Positions 43,609-53,050 are shown, numbered from the stretch's first letter. The stretch: DNA of 64,000 nt from Sharpea azabuensis DSM 18934 (GCF_000702165.1 NZ_JNKU01000002.1:34404-98403), one strand, 5' to 3'. Notes: generated by a model from the sequence alone, not told the origin. Translations and numbers: made by a program.

Positions 43609-43623
43609 ATTGATGATTGAAAT

Positions 43624-43648
43624 AAGGCAGTGAAAAACTGTCTTTTTT
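43624..43648 (+). terminator. terminator after the LD-carboxypeptidase gene
   Basis: AAGGCAGT (43624-43631) pairs with ACTGTCTT (43637-43644), followed by T residues. Confidence 0.75.
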
Positions 43649-43757
43649 GTCTTTAATGAGATGAAAAGTATGCGGAAAGAAAATTTCTATTTTAGAAAAT
43701 AGCACATTTACTGAACATTTTTAATTATAGTTATTGTTGTTGAAGAGGTGCTTGGTT

Positions 43758-44930
43758 ATGAAACGTTTACAAATGAAATATAATTTAGTACAGATGCTCT
43801 ATTGGGTTGCCACATGTTCATTAACAGGTTATATTGCTGTCTTTTTGCAATGGAAAGGACTCAGCAATACAGAAATAGGCATTGTTACAGGTATGGGCTG
43901 TATTTTATCTGTTGTTGTAGGACCATTTGTCAGTGGTCTGATTGGGCAAATAGAACATCTTACCATCAATAAGCTCTTGACAATCATTATTATCTATCAG
44001 ATGTTGATATTCTTATTGATTACTTTCCTAAAACTACCTGCTGTTATCATCATGATACTCGATATCTCCATTATTACATTGAGCTATGCTTGTGTCCCTT
44101 TGCTTTCAATGATTTGTATGAATCATTTAAAAGTAGGGCATTATATTAATTTTGGCTTAGCTCGTGGCTTAGGCTCAATTGCTTATGCGACAACAGCATT
44201 CTCGCTTGGTCTTCTTGTAGATAAGATCAATCCATCATTGCTTGTCTTGTTCTTTGTTGTTGGTATGGTGTTGCTGTTGGTTGACTTGTATACGATTGAA
44301 GAAATAGCAATCAATAGTGATGCAAAGACTGATACTCATATCTCTGTATTCAAGTTCATAAAAACATATCGTTTCTATTTTGTCATTCTTCTAGGCTTTG
44401 GTATCACCTTTGGTGCTTCTGCCATGCTTTCTACATACCTCATTAACATCGTCAAGAGTCTAGGAGGCACAACATCATTCTATGGCATTGCGGTCTTTGC
44501 CATGGCTGCAAGTGAACTGCCTTTTATGGCAATAACTCATACACTGCTCAAACATTTTAAGAGTGAACAGCTATTTGTTGTAGCAGGAATAATGTATCTT
44601 GTACGTAATCTCTTGATATGCCTTGCACCTAATTTACCTATTTTAATATTGGGCATGCTTTCGCAAGGAGCTAGCTATGGCCTGTTTACTGCAACAATAA
44701 CTTACTATGTTTCCGACCATATTGATATAAAACATGAAATGATGGGACAAACAATGATTTCTATGATGTCAACCGGATTAGGTTCTTTTATGGGTAATGT
44801 CATGGGTGGACTATTACAGGACTGTTTTGGCTTGTCTATTATGCTTATAGCTGGACTTATCATGACACTTATTGGTTCATTGATTCTTGTTGTTTTCTCA
44901 TTGAAACAACTTAAGACACATGCTTCTTAA
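43758..44930 (+). CDS. MFS transporter (MFS_1-like)
   Basis: The 390-residue protein has about twelve membrane helices. The start of the first (YNLVQMLYWVATCSLTGYIAVFLQWKGLSNTEIG, in parts) resembles the LacY/nucleoside-symporter-like branch of the major facilitator family. The cytoplasmic loop at about 190-205 is charged. The substrate is unknown. GAAGAGGTG precedes the ATG at 43758; the in-frame TTG at 43734 lies before that site. It has a strong terminator and is thus monocistronic. Confidence 0.8.
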   Translation: MKRLQMKYNLVQMLYWVATCSLTGYIAVFLQWKGLSNTEIGIVTGMGCILSVVVGPFVSGLIGQIEHLTINKLLTIIIIYQMLIFLLITFLKLPAVIIMILDISIITLSYACVPLLSMICMNHLKVGHYINFGLARGLGSIAYATTAFSLGLLVDKINPSLLVLFFVVGMVLLLVDLYTIEEIAINSDAKTDTHISVFKFIKTYRFYFVILLGFGITFGASAMLSTYLINIVKSLGGTTSFYGIAVFAMAASELPFMAITHTLLKHFKSEQLFVVAGIMYLVRNLLICLAPNLPILILGMLSQGASYGLFTATITYYVSDHIDIKHEMMGQTMISMMSTGLGSFMGNVMGGLLQDCFGLSIMLIAGLIMTLIGSLILVVFSLKQLKTHAS

Positions 44931-44954
44931 GACCATCCAAGGATGGTCTTTTTT
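44929..44954 (+). terminator. terminator of the MFS gene
   Basis: AAGACCATCC (44929-44938) pairs perfectly with GGATGGTCTT (44941-44950) around AA, then T residues. Confidence 0.9.
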
Positions 44955-44964
44955 GTTATGCAAA

Positions 44965-45048
44965 GGAAACTAAGAAGAAATATTTAGTTTCTTGCAATCG
45001 CTTACATAAAATGCTAGAATGGAAACTGTAAAGATTGTAATAGTTTCC
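44965..45048 (+). promoter_or_regulatory. control region of the alpha-galactoside operon: promoter, twin palindromes, cre-like site
   Basis: Promoter: TTGCAA (44992-44997), 17 bases, TAGAAT (45015-45020). Palindrome 1 is GGAAACT (44965-44971), 14 bases, AGTTTC (44986-44991). Palindrome 2 is GGAAACT (45021-45027), 14 bases, AGTTTCC (45042-45048). They share spacing and arms and flank the promoter, as expected of TetR operators. TGCAATCGCTTACA (44993-45006) fits the CcpA cre consensus TGWAANCGNTNWCA with one mismatch and covers the -35 box. Confidence 0.75.
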
Positions 45049-45061
45049 AAAGGAGTAGCAC

Positions 45062-45622
45062 ATGGAAGATCTAAAAGAAAACGTGTTACAAGCAACCATA
45101 GATGTATTCAAAGAAAAGGGCATAAAGTTTACGATGGATGATATTGCTAAAAAGCTCTCTATTTCTAAAAAAACAATCTATACAGTAACACAGAACAAGA
45201 ATTCATTAATCAAGGAAATGGTCAAATACTCATTTGAACGCATTAAGGCGAGTGAAGAGGCGGTTATTCAAGATAATAGCTTATCGACGACAGATAAGCT
45301 TGAAAAGCTCTTGTCTGTTTTGCCAGAGGGGTATAAGGACCTAGATCTCGCAAGTCTTTATGATCTGAAAGCAAAATATCCCCAAGCCTACAAAGAAGTA
45401 GAGAAGGGCTTAGAAACAGGATGGGAAAGCACGATTACCCTGCTTGAAAAAGGCAAGGAAGAAGGTGTCATCAAAGACATCAATATTCCCATCTTCAAGG
45501 CAATGTTTGAAGCGAGTCTTGAACGCTTCTTTAAACGTGATGTACTAAAGGCTAATCACTTATCTTATAGCGAAGGACTAGAGATGGTAGTTCATATTTT
45601 AATGGAGGGAATTAAGAAATAA
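45062..45622 (+). CDS. TetR-family regulator of the alpha-galactoside operon
   Basis: The 186-residue protein has an N-terminal helix-turn-helix (FTMDDIAKKLSISKKTIYTV, about 21-40) and an all-helical ligand and dimer domain. AAAGGAG precedes the ATG. It is the first gene of the operon and its promoter region has two matching palindromes, so autorepression with induction by a sugar-related signal is likely. The stop overlaps the next start (TAATG). TetR control of a galactosidase operon is less usual than LacI or AraC. Confidence 0.85.
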   Translation: MEDLKENVLQATIDVFKEKGIKFTMDDIAKKLSISKKTIYTVTQNKNSLIKEMVKYSFERIKASEEAVIQDNSLSTTDKLEKLLSVLPEGYKDLDLASLYDLKAKYPQAYKEVEKGLETGWESTITLLEKGKEEGVIKDINIPIFKAMFEASLERFFKRDVLKANHLSYSEGLEMVVHILMEGIKK

Positions 45623-47106
45623 TGGAAGATAAAAGTAAGGTTATTTTTGGAAATACAATTAGTGACAAAGATTACAAGAAAGCTCTTAAATCAAAGCGTA
45701 AGTTTATTAAGAAATTTGGTGATGATAGTCAGGTTAATTACCCCATTCGTATAAAGAAGAATGAAGTATTAGGGAATGTTATTAATCTTTATGATGTGCT
45801 CCTACCAGAAGAACTATCTGGTAAGGATGTAGAAAGTGATACGTTTGATGAAAAACAAGGAGTTATTGTCGGAAATATCAGAATGGGATTTGGTCATTAC
45901 CGTATTTCTATGGCGATGGCAAGCTGTGCCAAGGCTTTGGGCTATAAGCCATACTGGATGGATCTCAACAGCTACCCACAGACAACATGTACGAAAGTGA
46001 TTTCTGCTCAGAATGACCTCTATTCATTAGGTTCACGTCTTTCCCGCTTTAAGCTTTTCAACAAGTTTGTTTGGGAACCAATGAACTATGAAGGCTTTAG
46101 AAAGCTTAGCTATAATGCCAGTGATCAGAAGAATGCTGAACTCATGGCTCCTGTATTTAGGAATGTACCTAAAGATATTCCTGTTGTTGGGACACATTGC
46201 TGGCCTGCACAGGCTGCTATTCATGCAGGAATGAAATATGTCGTGGAAGCAATTCCAGATAACTGGCCAATGGCTTTGCATTTGTCTGAAGGCGCAGTTC
46301 ATACAATTCAATGTCATAATGCCTATTTAGGATACCGTGTCTTAAATGGCATGAATAAAGATAAGGTCCTGCGCCCGATGAATAGTCAGGATATTGTTTA
46401 TACTGGACACTACATTGATCACGAGCTTGTGGTTAATATTGAGGATGACTGTCAAAGACGAATAGATCGAAAGGAAAATCATGAAGCCATGCGTTTCTTG
46501 CTGACGATTGGTGGAGCTGGCGCCCAGAAGGAAATCTTTGCGGCTATCATAAAATATCTCTTACCTTATATCAATAAAGATGAAGCTGTGCTCTATGTCA
46601 ATGTTGGTGATTATCGCAATGTATGGGATGAGTTGTGTGATGAAATACCAGAAATGAAGGCACATGTTCATGAACATATGGATGACTGGGAAGAAGCAAC
46701 AGCCTTTGCGAAAGAAGCGATTGATGGCAAGGTTGAAGGTATTCATGCCTTCTATCATCATAATATCTTCCAAGCAGTTTATATCACCAATCTGCTTATG
46801 AGAAGCTGCGATGTCCTTGTCACTAAGCCAAGTGAACTCGCTTTCTATCCTGTACCAAAGCTCTTTATTAAACGTGTTGGAAAGCATGAAATGTGGGGTG
46901 CAATTCATTCTGCAGAGATTGGTGATGGTACGCTAGAGACAAGAGATATTCCTCATACTTTACAGATGCTTGAGCTTTTCATGAAGGATGATCATTTCCT
47001 AATTGATATGTGCAACAATATTATTACAAATAAATCAATTGGCATCTATGATGGAGCCTACAAAGTCATTGAACTAGCTATGAAACAAAAGAGAGGAGAA
47101 CAATAA
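45622..47106 (+). CDS. uncharacterised protein with GT-B glycosyltransferase-like features
   Basis: The 494-residue soluble protein has near residue 85 the stretch GVIVGNIRMGFGHYRISMAMA. This recalls the GHGHxxxA-type N-terminal loop of MGDG-synthase and MurG-like GT-B enzymes, and LTIGGAGAQKEIFAAI (about 293) recalls the start of the C-terminal Rossmann half. Later VTKPSELAFYPVPKLF resembles the acceptor/donor region GGxxTxxE of such enzymes. I do not recognise the family and no activity is shown. It sits between the regulator and the sugar symporter, overlapping the regulator by one base and the symporter by one base. Confidence 0.55.
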   Translation: MEDKSKVIFGNTISDKDYKKALKSKRKFIKKFGDDSQVNYPIRIKKNEVLGNVINLYDVLLPEELSGKDVESDTFDEKQGVIVGNIRMGFGHYRISMAMASCAKALGYKPYWMDLNSYPQTTCTKVISAQNDLYSLGSRLSRFKLFNKFVWEPMNYEGFRKLSYNASDQKNAELMAPVFRNVPKDIPVVGTHCWPAQAAIHAGMKYVVEAIPDNWPMALHLSEGAVHTIQCHNAYLGYRVLNGMNKDKVLRPMNSQDIVYTGHYIDHELVVNIEDDCQRRIDRKENHEAMRFLLTIGGAGAQKEIFAAIIKYLLPYINKDEAVLYVNVGDYRNVWDELCDEIPEMKAHVHEHMDDWEEATAFAKEAIDGKVEGIHAFYHHNIFQAVYITNLLMRSCDVLVTKPSELAFYPVPKLFIKRVGKHEMWGAIHSAEIGDGTLETRDIPHTLQMLELFMKDDHFLIDMCNNIITNKSIGIYDGAYKVIELAMKQKRGEQ

Positions 47107-48494
47107 TGGAGACAAATGAAAAGAAACTGAGCATGAAAGGGAAGCTGAGCTATGGATTAGGTGCTGTTGGAAAAGATATGGTCTATATGCTTTCAGCTAG
47201 CTACGTGCTTTATTATTATCAGGACTTACTGCATATCGATGCAGTAGCTATGGGGATCATCCTTCTTATCGCAAGAGTCTTTGATGCTTTTAATGACCCC
47301 ATTATGGGCGTAATTGTCGCTAAGACAAAGACAAGATGGGGTAAGTTTAGACCTTGGCTATTCTCCGGTACACTTCTTAATGCGATCGTTCTTTATGCAT
47401 TGTTTGCCACACCTACTTCCTTGAAGGGTGGGGCACTGATTGCCTATGCTGCAATCATCTATATCTTGTGGGGTGTCACTTATACCATGATGGATATTCC
47501 ATTCTGGAGTATGGTTCCTGCTTTTACTGAACCCGGTGCGGATCGTGAGAATACTTCTGCTTTTGCCCGTAGCTGTTCTGGAGTTGGTTCTGCACTGATT
47601 TCTATTTTTACAATGATGTGTGTCTATTCTTTAGGTTCTGGTAATGAGATTGTAGGTTTTAAATGGTTCGGTCTTATTATTGCTTTGTTCTTTGTTGTAT
47701 TTGAAACAATTGCTTGTATCAATATTAAAGAGACATCAACAGTTGATATGGAAACAGCCAGCGTAAAAGATATGTTTAAGAGTCTTTTCGCAAACGATCA
47801 AGCCTTAGCAATTGTTATGACAATTGTTATTGTTAACTTATCAATTTATATTACTTCCAACTTACTTATTTATTTCTTCAAATATGACTTTGGTGGTGCC
47901 AACTGGTATAAAAGCTATACTGTCTTTAATACTTTTGGTGGAGCTATGCAGATCTTAGCCATGATGCTGCTTTTCCCACTTTTAAGAAAGTTCATGAGTA
48001 CGATGAAGATTTTCATGTTATCTTTGATGATGGCGATTGTTGGCTATATTGTTTTATTAGCACTTACCTTTACTTCGATGAATAATGTTGCTTTATTATT
48101 CATTCCTGGCTTTTTGATTTTTGCGGCTAATGGCATGCTGATGGTTCTTACAACAATCTTTTTAGCCAATACTGTTGATTATGGAGAATATAAGAATGGA
48201 CGTAGAGATGAATCAGTCATCTTCTCTATGCAGACATTTGTTGTTAAGCTTGCAAGTGGCGTAGCGGCACTTGTTGCTGCTCTTGCTCTTGCCATCTTCC
48301 ATTTTGGCAATTCTAGCCAGTCGGCGCATGTCGTCAAGATGGCCACAAGTTCTATTGTTGGCTTACGTATGACAATGACAATCATTCCTATTATCGGACT
48401 TGTATTCGGTATACTTTTCTTCAAGAAAAAATATATCCTGACAGCAGAAAAGATGGATGAAATCACTAAGAAAATCAAAAATAAAGAGGCTTAG
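47106..48494 (+). CDS. glycoside-pentoside-hexuronide (GPH) family sugar:cation symporter
   Basis: The 462-residue protein has about twelve helices. The GPH/MelB N-terminus is clear: KLSYGLGAVGKDMVYML, then RVFDAFNDPIMGVIVAKTKTRWGKFRPWL with the cation-site Asp residues. DIPFWSMVPAFT and DYGEYKNGRRDESVIFSMQTF are also typical. It should import an alpha-galactoside such as melibiose or raffinose with Na+ or H+. The substrate is inferred from the adjacent GH36 gene. The start overlaps the previous stop. Confidence 0.9.
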   Translation: METNEKKLSMKGKLSYGLGAVGKDMVYMLSASYVLYYYQDLLHIDAVAMGIILLIARVFDAFNDPIMGVIVAKTKTRWGKFRPWLFSGTLLNAIVLYALFATPTSLKGGALIAYAAIIYILWGVTYTMMDIPFWSMVPAFTEPGADRENTSAFARSCSGVGSALISIFTMMCVYSLGSGNEIVGFKWFGLIIALFFVVFETIACINIKETSTVDMETASVKDMFKSLFANDQALAIVMTIVIVNLSIYITSNLLIYFFKYDFGGANWYKSYTVFNTFGGAMQILAMMLLFPLLRKFMSTMKIFMLSLMMAIVGYIVLLALTFTSMNNVALLFIPGFLIFAANGMLMVLTTIFLANTVDYGEYKNGRRDESVIFSMQTFVVKLASGVAALVAALALAIFHFGNSSQSAHVVKMATSSIVGLRMTMTIIPIIGLVFGILFFKKKYILTAEKMDEITKKIKNKEA

Positions 48495-48495
48495 T

Positions 48496-50835
48496 ATGAT
48501 AAAACAATACGATCAAAGCTTTGTTCTTGAAACAGCACATACATCCTATATCTTTCGCCTTTTACCAACAAAGCAGCTTGAACATCTCTATTATGGCAAG
48601 AAGCTTGCAGTCTCATCTTCAAAGGATATTGAACCATTAATCGAACAACATGCCTTCGCACCAGGAAATACCAATATCTATGATGAAGAGCATCCTGAAT
48701 ATTCTCTTGAAGATATGCGTCTTGAAGCAGGAATGATAGGCAAGGGGGACATCCGTATTCCCTTTGTGGAGATTATTCATGCTGATGGCTCAAGTACAAA
48801 TGACTTCCTTTTTCAAGAAGCAAAGATTAATACATCCCATACACCTATCCGGACTTTACCTTATGCCCTCAATAATAAAGAAGAACTTGAGGTCACATTA
48901 GTTGATGAAGCTTATGCAGTCATCCTAAAGCTCTATTACAACGTCTATCCAGAATATGATATTATTACAAGACGCGCTGTTGTCATCAACAATAGTGATG
49001 AAGAAATCAAGGTCAATCGCCTGATGAGTACACAGCTGGACTTTTCTAATCACAACTATGTCTTGACAACATTTAATGGCAACTGGACCAATGAAATGAA
49101 CAGACATGATCATATTATAGAGAGTGGGATCCATATTAATGCTTCTCTTACAGGATGCTCTTCCTCAAGAGCTAATCCCTTTGTCATGCTTTCAGGCAAA
49201 CATACAACCGAAGATGATGGTGATGTTTATGGCCTGAATCTTATCTACAGTGGGAACCATTATGAAGCAGTTGAAGTAACAAGCTATGGTAAGATGAGAT
49301 TTATTGCAGGAATTAATCCTCAGAATTTCTCATTCCTTCTTAAGCAAAGCGATAGCTTCGAATCATGTGAAGCCATCATGTGCTATAGCTCTCATGGCTT
49401 TAATGACATGAGCAAACACATGCATGCCTTTATCAATGACTGTATTGTCAGGGGAACATGGCAACATAAAGAGCGTCCCATATTATTGAATTCATGGGAA
49501 GCCAATTATTTTAAGATTAATGAACAAAAGCTATTGAGACAAGCTAAAGCAGCCAAAAAGGCAGGCATTGAACTCTTTGTCATGGATGATGGCTGGTTTG
49601 GCAAGCGTGACAACGACCAGTCTTCTTTAGGTGACTGGCAATATGATCCTAAGAAACTGCCCCATGGCTTAAAGCATCTTGTCGATAAAATCAATGAGAT
49701 AGGGCTTGATTTTGGTATCTGGGTTGAACCGGAAATGGTGAATGTTGATTCTTCGTTGTATCGTTCACATAAAGAATGGACGATTGAAATACCTGGTCAT
49801 AATCAGTCTGAGGGTCGACATCAGCGCATTCTTGATTTATGCAATCCTGAAGTTGTGGGTTATCTTACGGATGTGATGAGTGAGCTCTTTTCCAGTGCCA
49901 ACATCAAGTATGTTAAATGGGATATGAATCGTACTTTCAGCGATATTTATTCGCAATATCTTCCTTCAAGCCAGCAGCAGGAAGTGTTCCATCGCTATAT
50001 TATTGGCCTCTATAAGCTTTTAGACAACCTGACAAAAGCCTTTCCTGATATTCTTTTTGAAGGCTGTGCTTCGGGAGGGAATCGATTTGATTTGGGAATG
50101 CTTTGTTATATGCCACAGATCTGGGCAAGTGATAATACGGATGCATTATGCCGCTATCATATACAAAACAGTTATACATATGGCTATCCGCTATCAGTCA
50201 TTTCAAATCATGTCTCTTCTACGCCTAATCACCAGACGTTGCGGACAGCCCCTCTTGATACAAGATATAATATTGCATGCTTTGGTATTTTAGGCTATGA
50301 AACAAATCTTGCTGATCTATCAAATGAGGCATTTGAGGAAATCAAAAATCAAATTGCCCAATATAAAGCATATCGTCATACATTCCAGTTTGGAACATTC
50401 TATCGTATCAAACAAGATCTTCATAACTGGTGTGTCGTCAGCAGTGATCAAAAGGAAGCAATGGGAATGATCATGCAGGAACTTGTTTCACCTAACCGTC
50501 AGTACCATCAGTTTATTGCTAGAGGATTAAAGGAAGAAAGCCATTATCATTTCTTTAATCAAGAGAAGCAATATAATGTAAAGCTTTTTGGTGATCTTAT
50601 TAATACAGCTTCACCAATTCATATTAAACAAGACTCTTTGGCTCATTATGTCGTTGCAAAGTTTGTGAAAATGCCAGGTGAAGTGGAAGATGTTCATACA
50701 TCAGGAAGTGTCCTGATGTATGGTGTTAACTTAAAGCAGGCATTTAGTGCGAATGGCTATAGTGAGCAGGTTCGTTATTTCCAGGACTTTGCTTCGCGTC
50801 TGTATTTTATTCAAGAAGAATCCAAAATAAAGTAG
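48496..50835 (+). CDS. alpha-galactosidase (GH36)
   Basis: The 779-residue cytoplasmic enzyme has no signal peptide. It comprises an N-terminal beta-sandwich, a catalytic TIM barrel (about 330-650) and a C-terminal beta domain. LNSWEANYF and VMDDGWFGKRDND form the substrate pocket. The nucleophile is Asp476 in VKWDMNR and the acid/base is Asp546 in WASDNTD, nearly the same numbers as in characterised Geobacillus enzymes. It should hydrolyse terminal alpha-1,6-galactose from imported melibiose or raffinose. It is the last gene of the operon, one base after the symporter stop; the longer in-frame start lies inside the symporter. Confidence 0.93.
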   Translation: MIKQYDQSFVLETAHTSYIFRLLPTKQLEHLYYGKKLAVSSSKDIEPLIEQHAFAPGNTNIYDEEHPEYSLEDMRLEAGMIGKGDIRIPFVEIIHADGSSTNDFLFQEAKINTSHTPIRTLPYALNNKEELEVTLVDEAYAVILKLYYNVYPEYDIITRRAVVINNSDEEIKVNRLMSTQLDFSNHNYVLTTFNGNWTNEMNRHDHIIESGIHINASLTGCSSSRANPFVMLSGKHTTEDDGDVYGLNLIYSGNHYEAVEVTSYGKMRFIAGINPQNFSFLLKQSDSFESCEAIMCYSSHGFNDMSKHMHAFINDCIVRGTWQHKERPILLNSWEANYFKINEQKLLRQAKAAKKAGIELFVMDDGWFGKRDNDQSSLGDWQYDPKKLPHGLKHLVDKINEIGLDFGIWVEPEMVNVDSSLYRSHKEWTIEIPGHNQSEGRHQRILDLCNPEVVGYLTDVMSELFSSANIKYVKWDMNRTFSDIYSQYLPSSQQQEVFHRYIIGLYKLLDNLTKAFPDILFEGCASGGNRFDLGMLCYMPQIWASDNTDALCRYHIQNSYTYGYPLSVISNHVSSTPNHQTLRTAPLDTRYNIACFGILGYETNLADLSNEAFEEIKNQIAQYKAYRHTFQFGTFYRIKQDLHNWCVVSSDQKEAMGMIMQELVSPNRQYHQFIARGLKEESHYHFFNQEKQYNVKLFGDLINTASPIHIKQDSLAHYVVAKFVKMPGEVEDVHTSGSVLMYGVNLKQAFSANGYSEQVRYFQDFASRLYFIQEESKIK

Positions 50836-50844
50836 GATTCTTTT
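50816..50844 (+). terminator. terminator of the alpha-galactoside operon
   Basis: AAGAATCC (50816-50823) pairs with GGATTCTT (50835-50842), followed by a short T run. The stop codon lies in the loop. Confidence 0.7.
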
Positions 50845-50959
50845 GCTTTATCGAAATATATTTATTGGATTTTATGAAATTAATGAAAATGTGAAATAAA
50901 TTCTTTTCTTATTCTTAAATTCGTGTATGATAGGTAGTAATTATAAGGAGGAACGTATA

Positions 50960-52021
50960 ATGGAATCAATGACTATGGAATTCGTGAGAAAACTACCTAT
51001 ACCACAGGAAGTCAAAGCACAATATCCTCTCACTGAAGACCTAGAAGCAATCAAAAAGGCAAATGACCAGGAGATTGCCGATATATTTACAGGTAAATCA
51101 GACAAATTCTTACTTATTATTGGCCCATGTTCAGCAGATAATGAAGAAGCTGTTCTCGATTATATGCATCGCTTAAGAGGTGTCTATGAAAAAGTCAAAG
51201 ATAAAATCTTTATCATCCCTAGAGTTTATACAAATAAACCTAGAACTGTTGGTAAGGGATATAAAGGCATGCTTCATCAGCCAGATCCTGAAAAGCCAGA
51301 AGATATGCTTGAAGGGCTGCTAGCTATTAGACATATGCATATTCGTGTTATTAAAGAAACAGGCTTCACTTGTGCTGAAGAGATGCTTTATCCTCAGAAC
51401 CATCGTTACTTATCCGATGTATTAAGCTATGTTGCCTTAGGTGCACGTTCAGTTGAAGACCAGGAACATCGTCTTGTTGCAAGTGGTGTTGGTATTCCAG
51501 CTGGCATGAAGAATCCTACTGGTGGTGATCTGAATGTCATGATGAACTCAATCACAGCTGCTCAGGCGCCACAGCGTTTTATATATCGTGGCTGGGAAGT
51601 TCAGACACCTGGTAATCCATATGCTCATGCGATTTTAAGAGGATATGTTGATAAATTTGGTAACTCTATGCCTAATTATCATTATGAGACATTGAAAGAA
51701 GTCTATAATCTCTATAAGAAGGAAGGCTTAGAGAATCCTGCTGTTATTGTTGACTGCAATCATGCCAATAGCGGAAAAAAATATCAAGAACAGATTCGTA
51801 TTGCGAAAGATGTTATGCATTCTAGACATGTCTCACGCCGTATCCATAAGCTTGTTAAAGGCTTGATGATTGAATCTTATATTGAAGATGGAAATCAGAA
51901 AGTTGAAGAAGGTAAATATGGCTGCTCAATCACTGACCCATGTCTTGGCTGGGAGAAGACTGAAAAATTCATCTATGAACTTTATGATATCATTAAAGAA
52001 GATGAAGCTAAGAAAAAATAA
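50960..52021 (+). CDS. aroF: 3-deoxy-7-phosphoheptulonate (DAHP) synthase, type I
   Basis: First step of the shikimate pathway, from phosphoenolpyruvate and erythrose 4-phosphate. The 353 residues have LLIIGPCSADNEEAVLDYM, IPRVYTNKPRTVGKGYKG, the metal Cys and His regions (GPCS; DCNHANSGKK) and a final DPCLGWE. This is the AroFGH-like type Ialpha class of normal length. No regulatory ACT or chorismate mutase domain is fused. The ATG at 50960 has AAGGAGG upstream. A -10-like TATGAT lies at 50926-50931 with no clear -35. Confidence 0.93.
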   Translation: MESMTMEFVRKLPIPQEVKAQYPLTEDLEAIKKANDQEIADIFTGKSDKFLLIIGPCSADNEEAVLDYMHRLRGVYEKVKDKIFIIPRVYTNKPRTVGKGYKGMLHQPDPEKPEDMLEGLLAIRHMHIRVIKETGFTCAEEMLYPQNHRYLSDVLSYVALGARSVEDQEHRLVASGVGIPAGMKNPTGGDLNVMMNSITAAQAPQRFIYRGWEVQTPGNPYAHAILRGYVDKFGNSMPNYHYETLKEVYNLYKKEGLENPAVIVDCNHANSGKKYQEQIRIAKDVMHSRHVSRRIHKLVKGLMIESYIEDGNQKVEEGKYGCSITDPCLGWEKTEKFIYELYDIIKEDEAKKK

Positions 52022-52031
52022 ATAAGGCTTA

Positions 52032-52062
52032 AAGGAGTTCAGGAAAACTGAACTTCTTTTTT
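52032..52062 (+). terminator. terminator after the DAHP synthase gene
   Basis: AAGGAGTTCAG pairs with CTGAACTTCTT (one G-T pair) around a short A-rich loop, followed by T residues. Confidence 0.85.
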
Positions 52063-52079
52063 CTGAATCTGTAAATAGT

Positions 52080-52107
52080 TTGTAATAGTAAATAAATGGA
52101 ATAGAAT
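52080..52107 (+). promoter_or_regulatory. promoter of the HAD phosphatase gene
   Basis: TTGTAA (52080-52085), 16 bases, TAGAAT (52102-52107). Confidence 0.55.
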
Positions 52108-52129
52108 AATAAGACGAAGGTGAAATGAA

Positions 52130-52993
52130 ATGAAAGTATTATTTTATGATGCCGATGGTACGGTCATGACAAAGAATAAAATACCTGATCGTACATATGA
52201 AGCATTCAGATTGCTTAAAGCCAATGGTATATTAACAGTCCTTTCGACGGGACGTTCTCTTCCAAGCATTCGCTCAACACCACTTGAAGATCTAGGACTG
52301 ACAAATTGCATTACTGCTGCGGGAGGATGTGTCATCATCAACAACCAAATCGTTTCCCATGATTATCTTACTGAAGAGCAGCGTGATGAGATTACGGATT
52401 ATTTTGATCAATACCATGTTCCCTACAACATTGAATGCAATGATGGGCTTTATACAAGAATAGGGGAAAAAGAAAGACAGCTTAAAAGAATGCCAATTAC
52501 ATTGAAAGAGGCAGGCAGTCTATCGGAAGTAGAACGCAATAAAAATAGACGCAGCCGTTTCTTCAAGCAACTTAAGGAAGTTGAAAGCTTCAAGGGCATG
52601 CATGCCAATAAGATACACTGGTACGAAGATAAACGTATGTATGATGATGGGATGATCACAAAAAGCATAGAAGATATCCAAAAGCATTTTTCTTCTCGTT
52701 ATAATGTTAATCCACTTAGCTTTAATGGCAATAAGGGTGGGGGAGAAATTAATGACAAAGCAATCACGAAAAAGAAAGGCGTTGAGATGATTATGAAACA
52801 TTTTCATATTGATCCAAATGATGCTTATGCCATAGGGGATGGCTATAATGACTTACAGATGCTTGAGAATGTCAATCATGCAATTGCCATGGGCAATGCT
52901 CCAAAAGAAGTTAAGCGTGTCTGTGGCTATGTCACAGATTCGATTGATGAAGATGGTTTCTATAATGCTATGAAGCATTTTCATCTCATTTAG
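52130..52993 (+). CDS. Cof-type HAD-superfamily phosphatase
   Basis: The 287-residue protein has all HAD motifs: nucleophile Asp in LFYDADGTVM (motif I), STGRS (motif II), a Lys in the GGGEINDKAITKKKGVE region (motif III) and AIGDGYNDLQML (motif IV). The type C2 cap between motifs II and III places it in the Cof/YcsE/YidA group, which dephosphorylates sugar phosphates or FMN-like substrates. The substrate cannot be predicted. GAAGGTG precedes the ATG. It is monocistronic. Confidence 0.88.
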   Translation: MKVLFYDADGTVMTKNKIPDRTYEAFRLLKANGILTVLSTGRSLPSIRSTPLEDLGLTNCITAAGGCVIINNQIVSHDYLTEEQRDEITDYFDQYHVPYNIECNDGLYTRIGEKERQLKRMPITLKEAGSLSEVERNKNRRSRFFKQLKEVESFKGMHANKIHWYEDKRMYDDGMITKSIEDIQKHFSSRYNVNPLSFNGNKGGGEINDKAITKKKGVEMIMKHFHIDPNDAYAIGDGYNDLQMLENVNHAIAMGNAPKEVKRVCGYVTDSIDEDGFYNAMKHFHLI

Positions 52994-53017
52994 GATATCA
53001 TTGATATCCTTTTTTTC
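52992..53017 (+). terminator. terminator after the HAD phosphatase gene
   Basis: AGGATATCA (52992-53000) pairs with TGATATCCT (53002-53010), followed by seven T residues. Confidence 0.85.
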
Positions 53018-53024
53018 ATCTAAT

Positions 53025-53050
53025 AAAAAAGCCAGATTTCTCTGGCTAAA
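53025..53050 (-). terminator. terminator of the cardiolipin synthase gene (minus strand)
   Basis: On the minus strand AGCCAGA pairs with TCTGGCT and six T residues follow (positions 53050 down to 53025). It overlaps the gene's stop codon. Confidence 0.8.
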
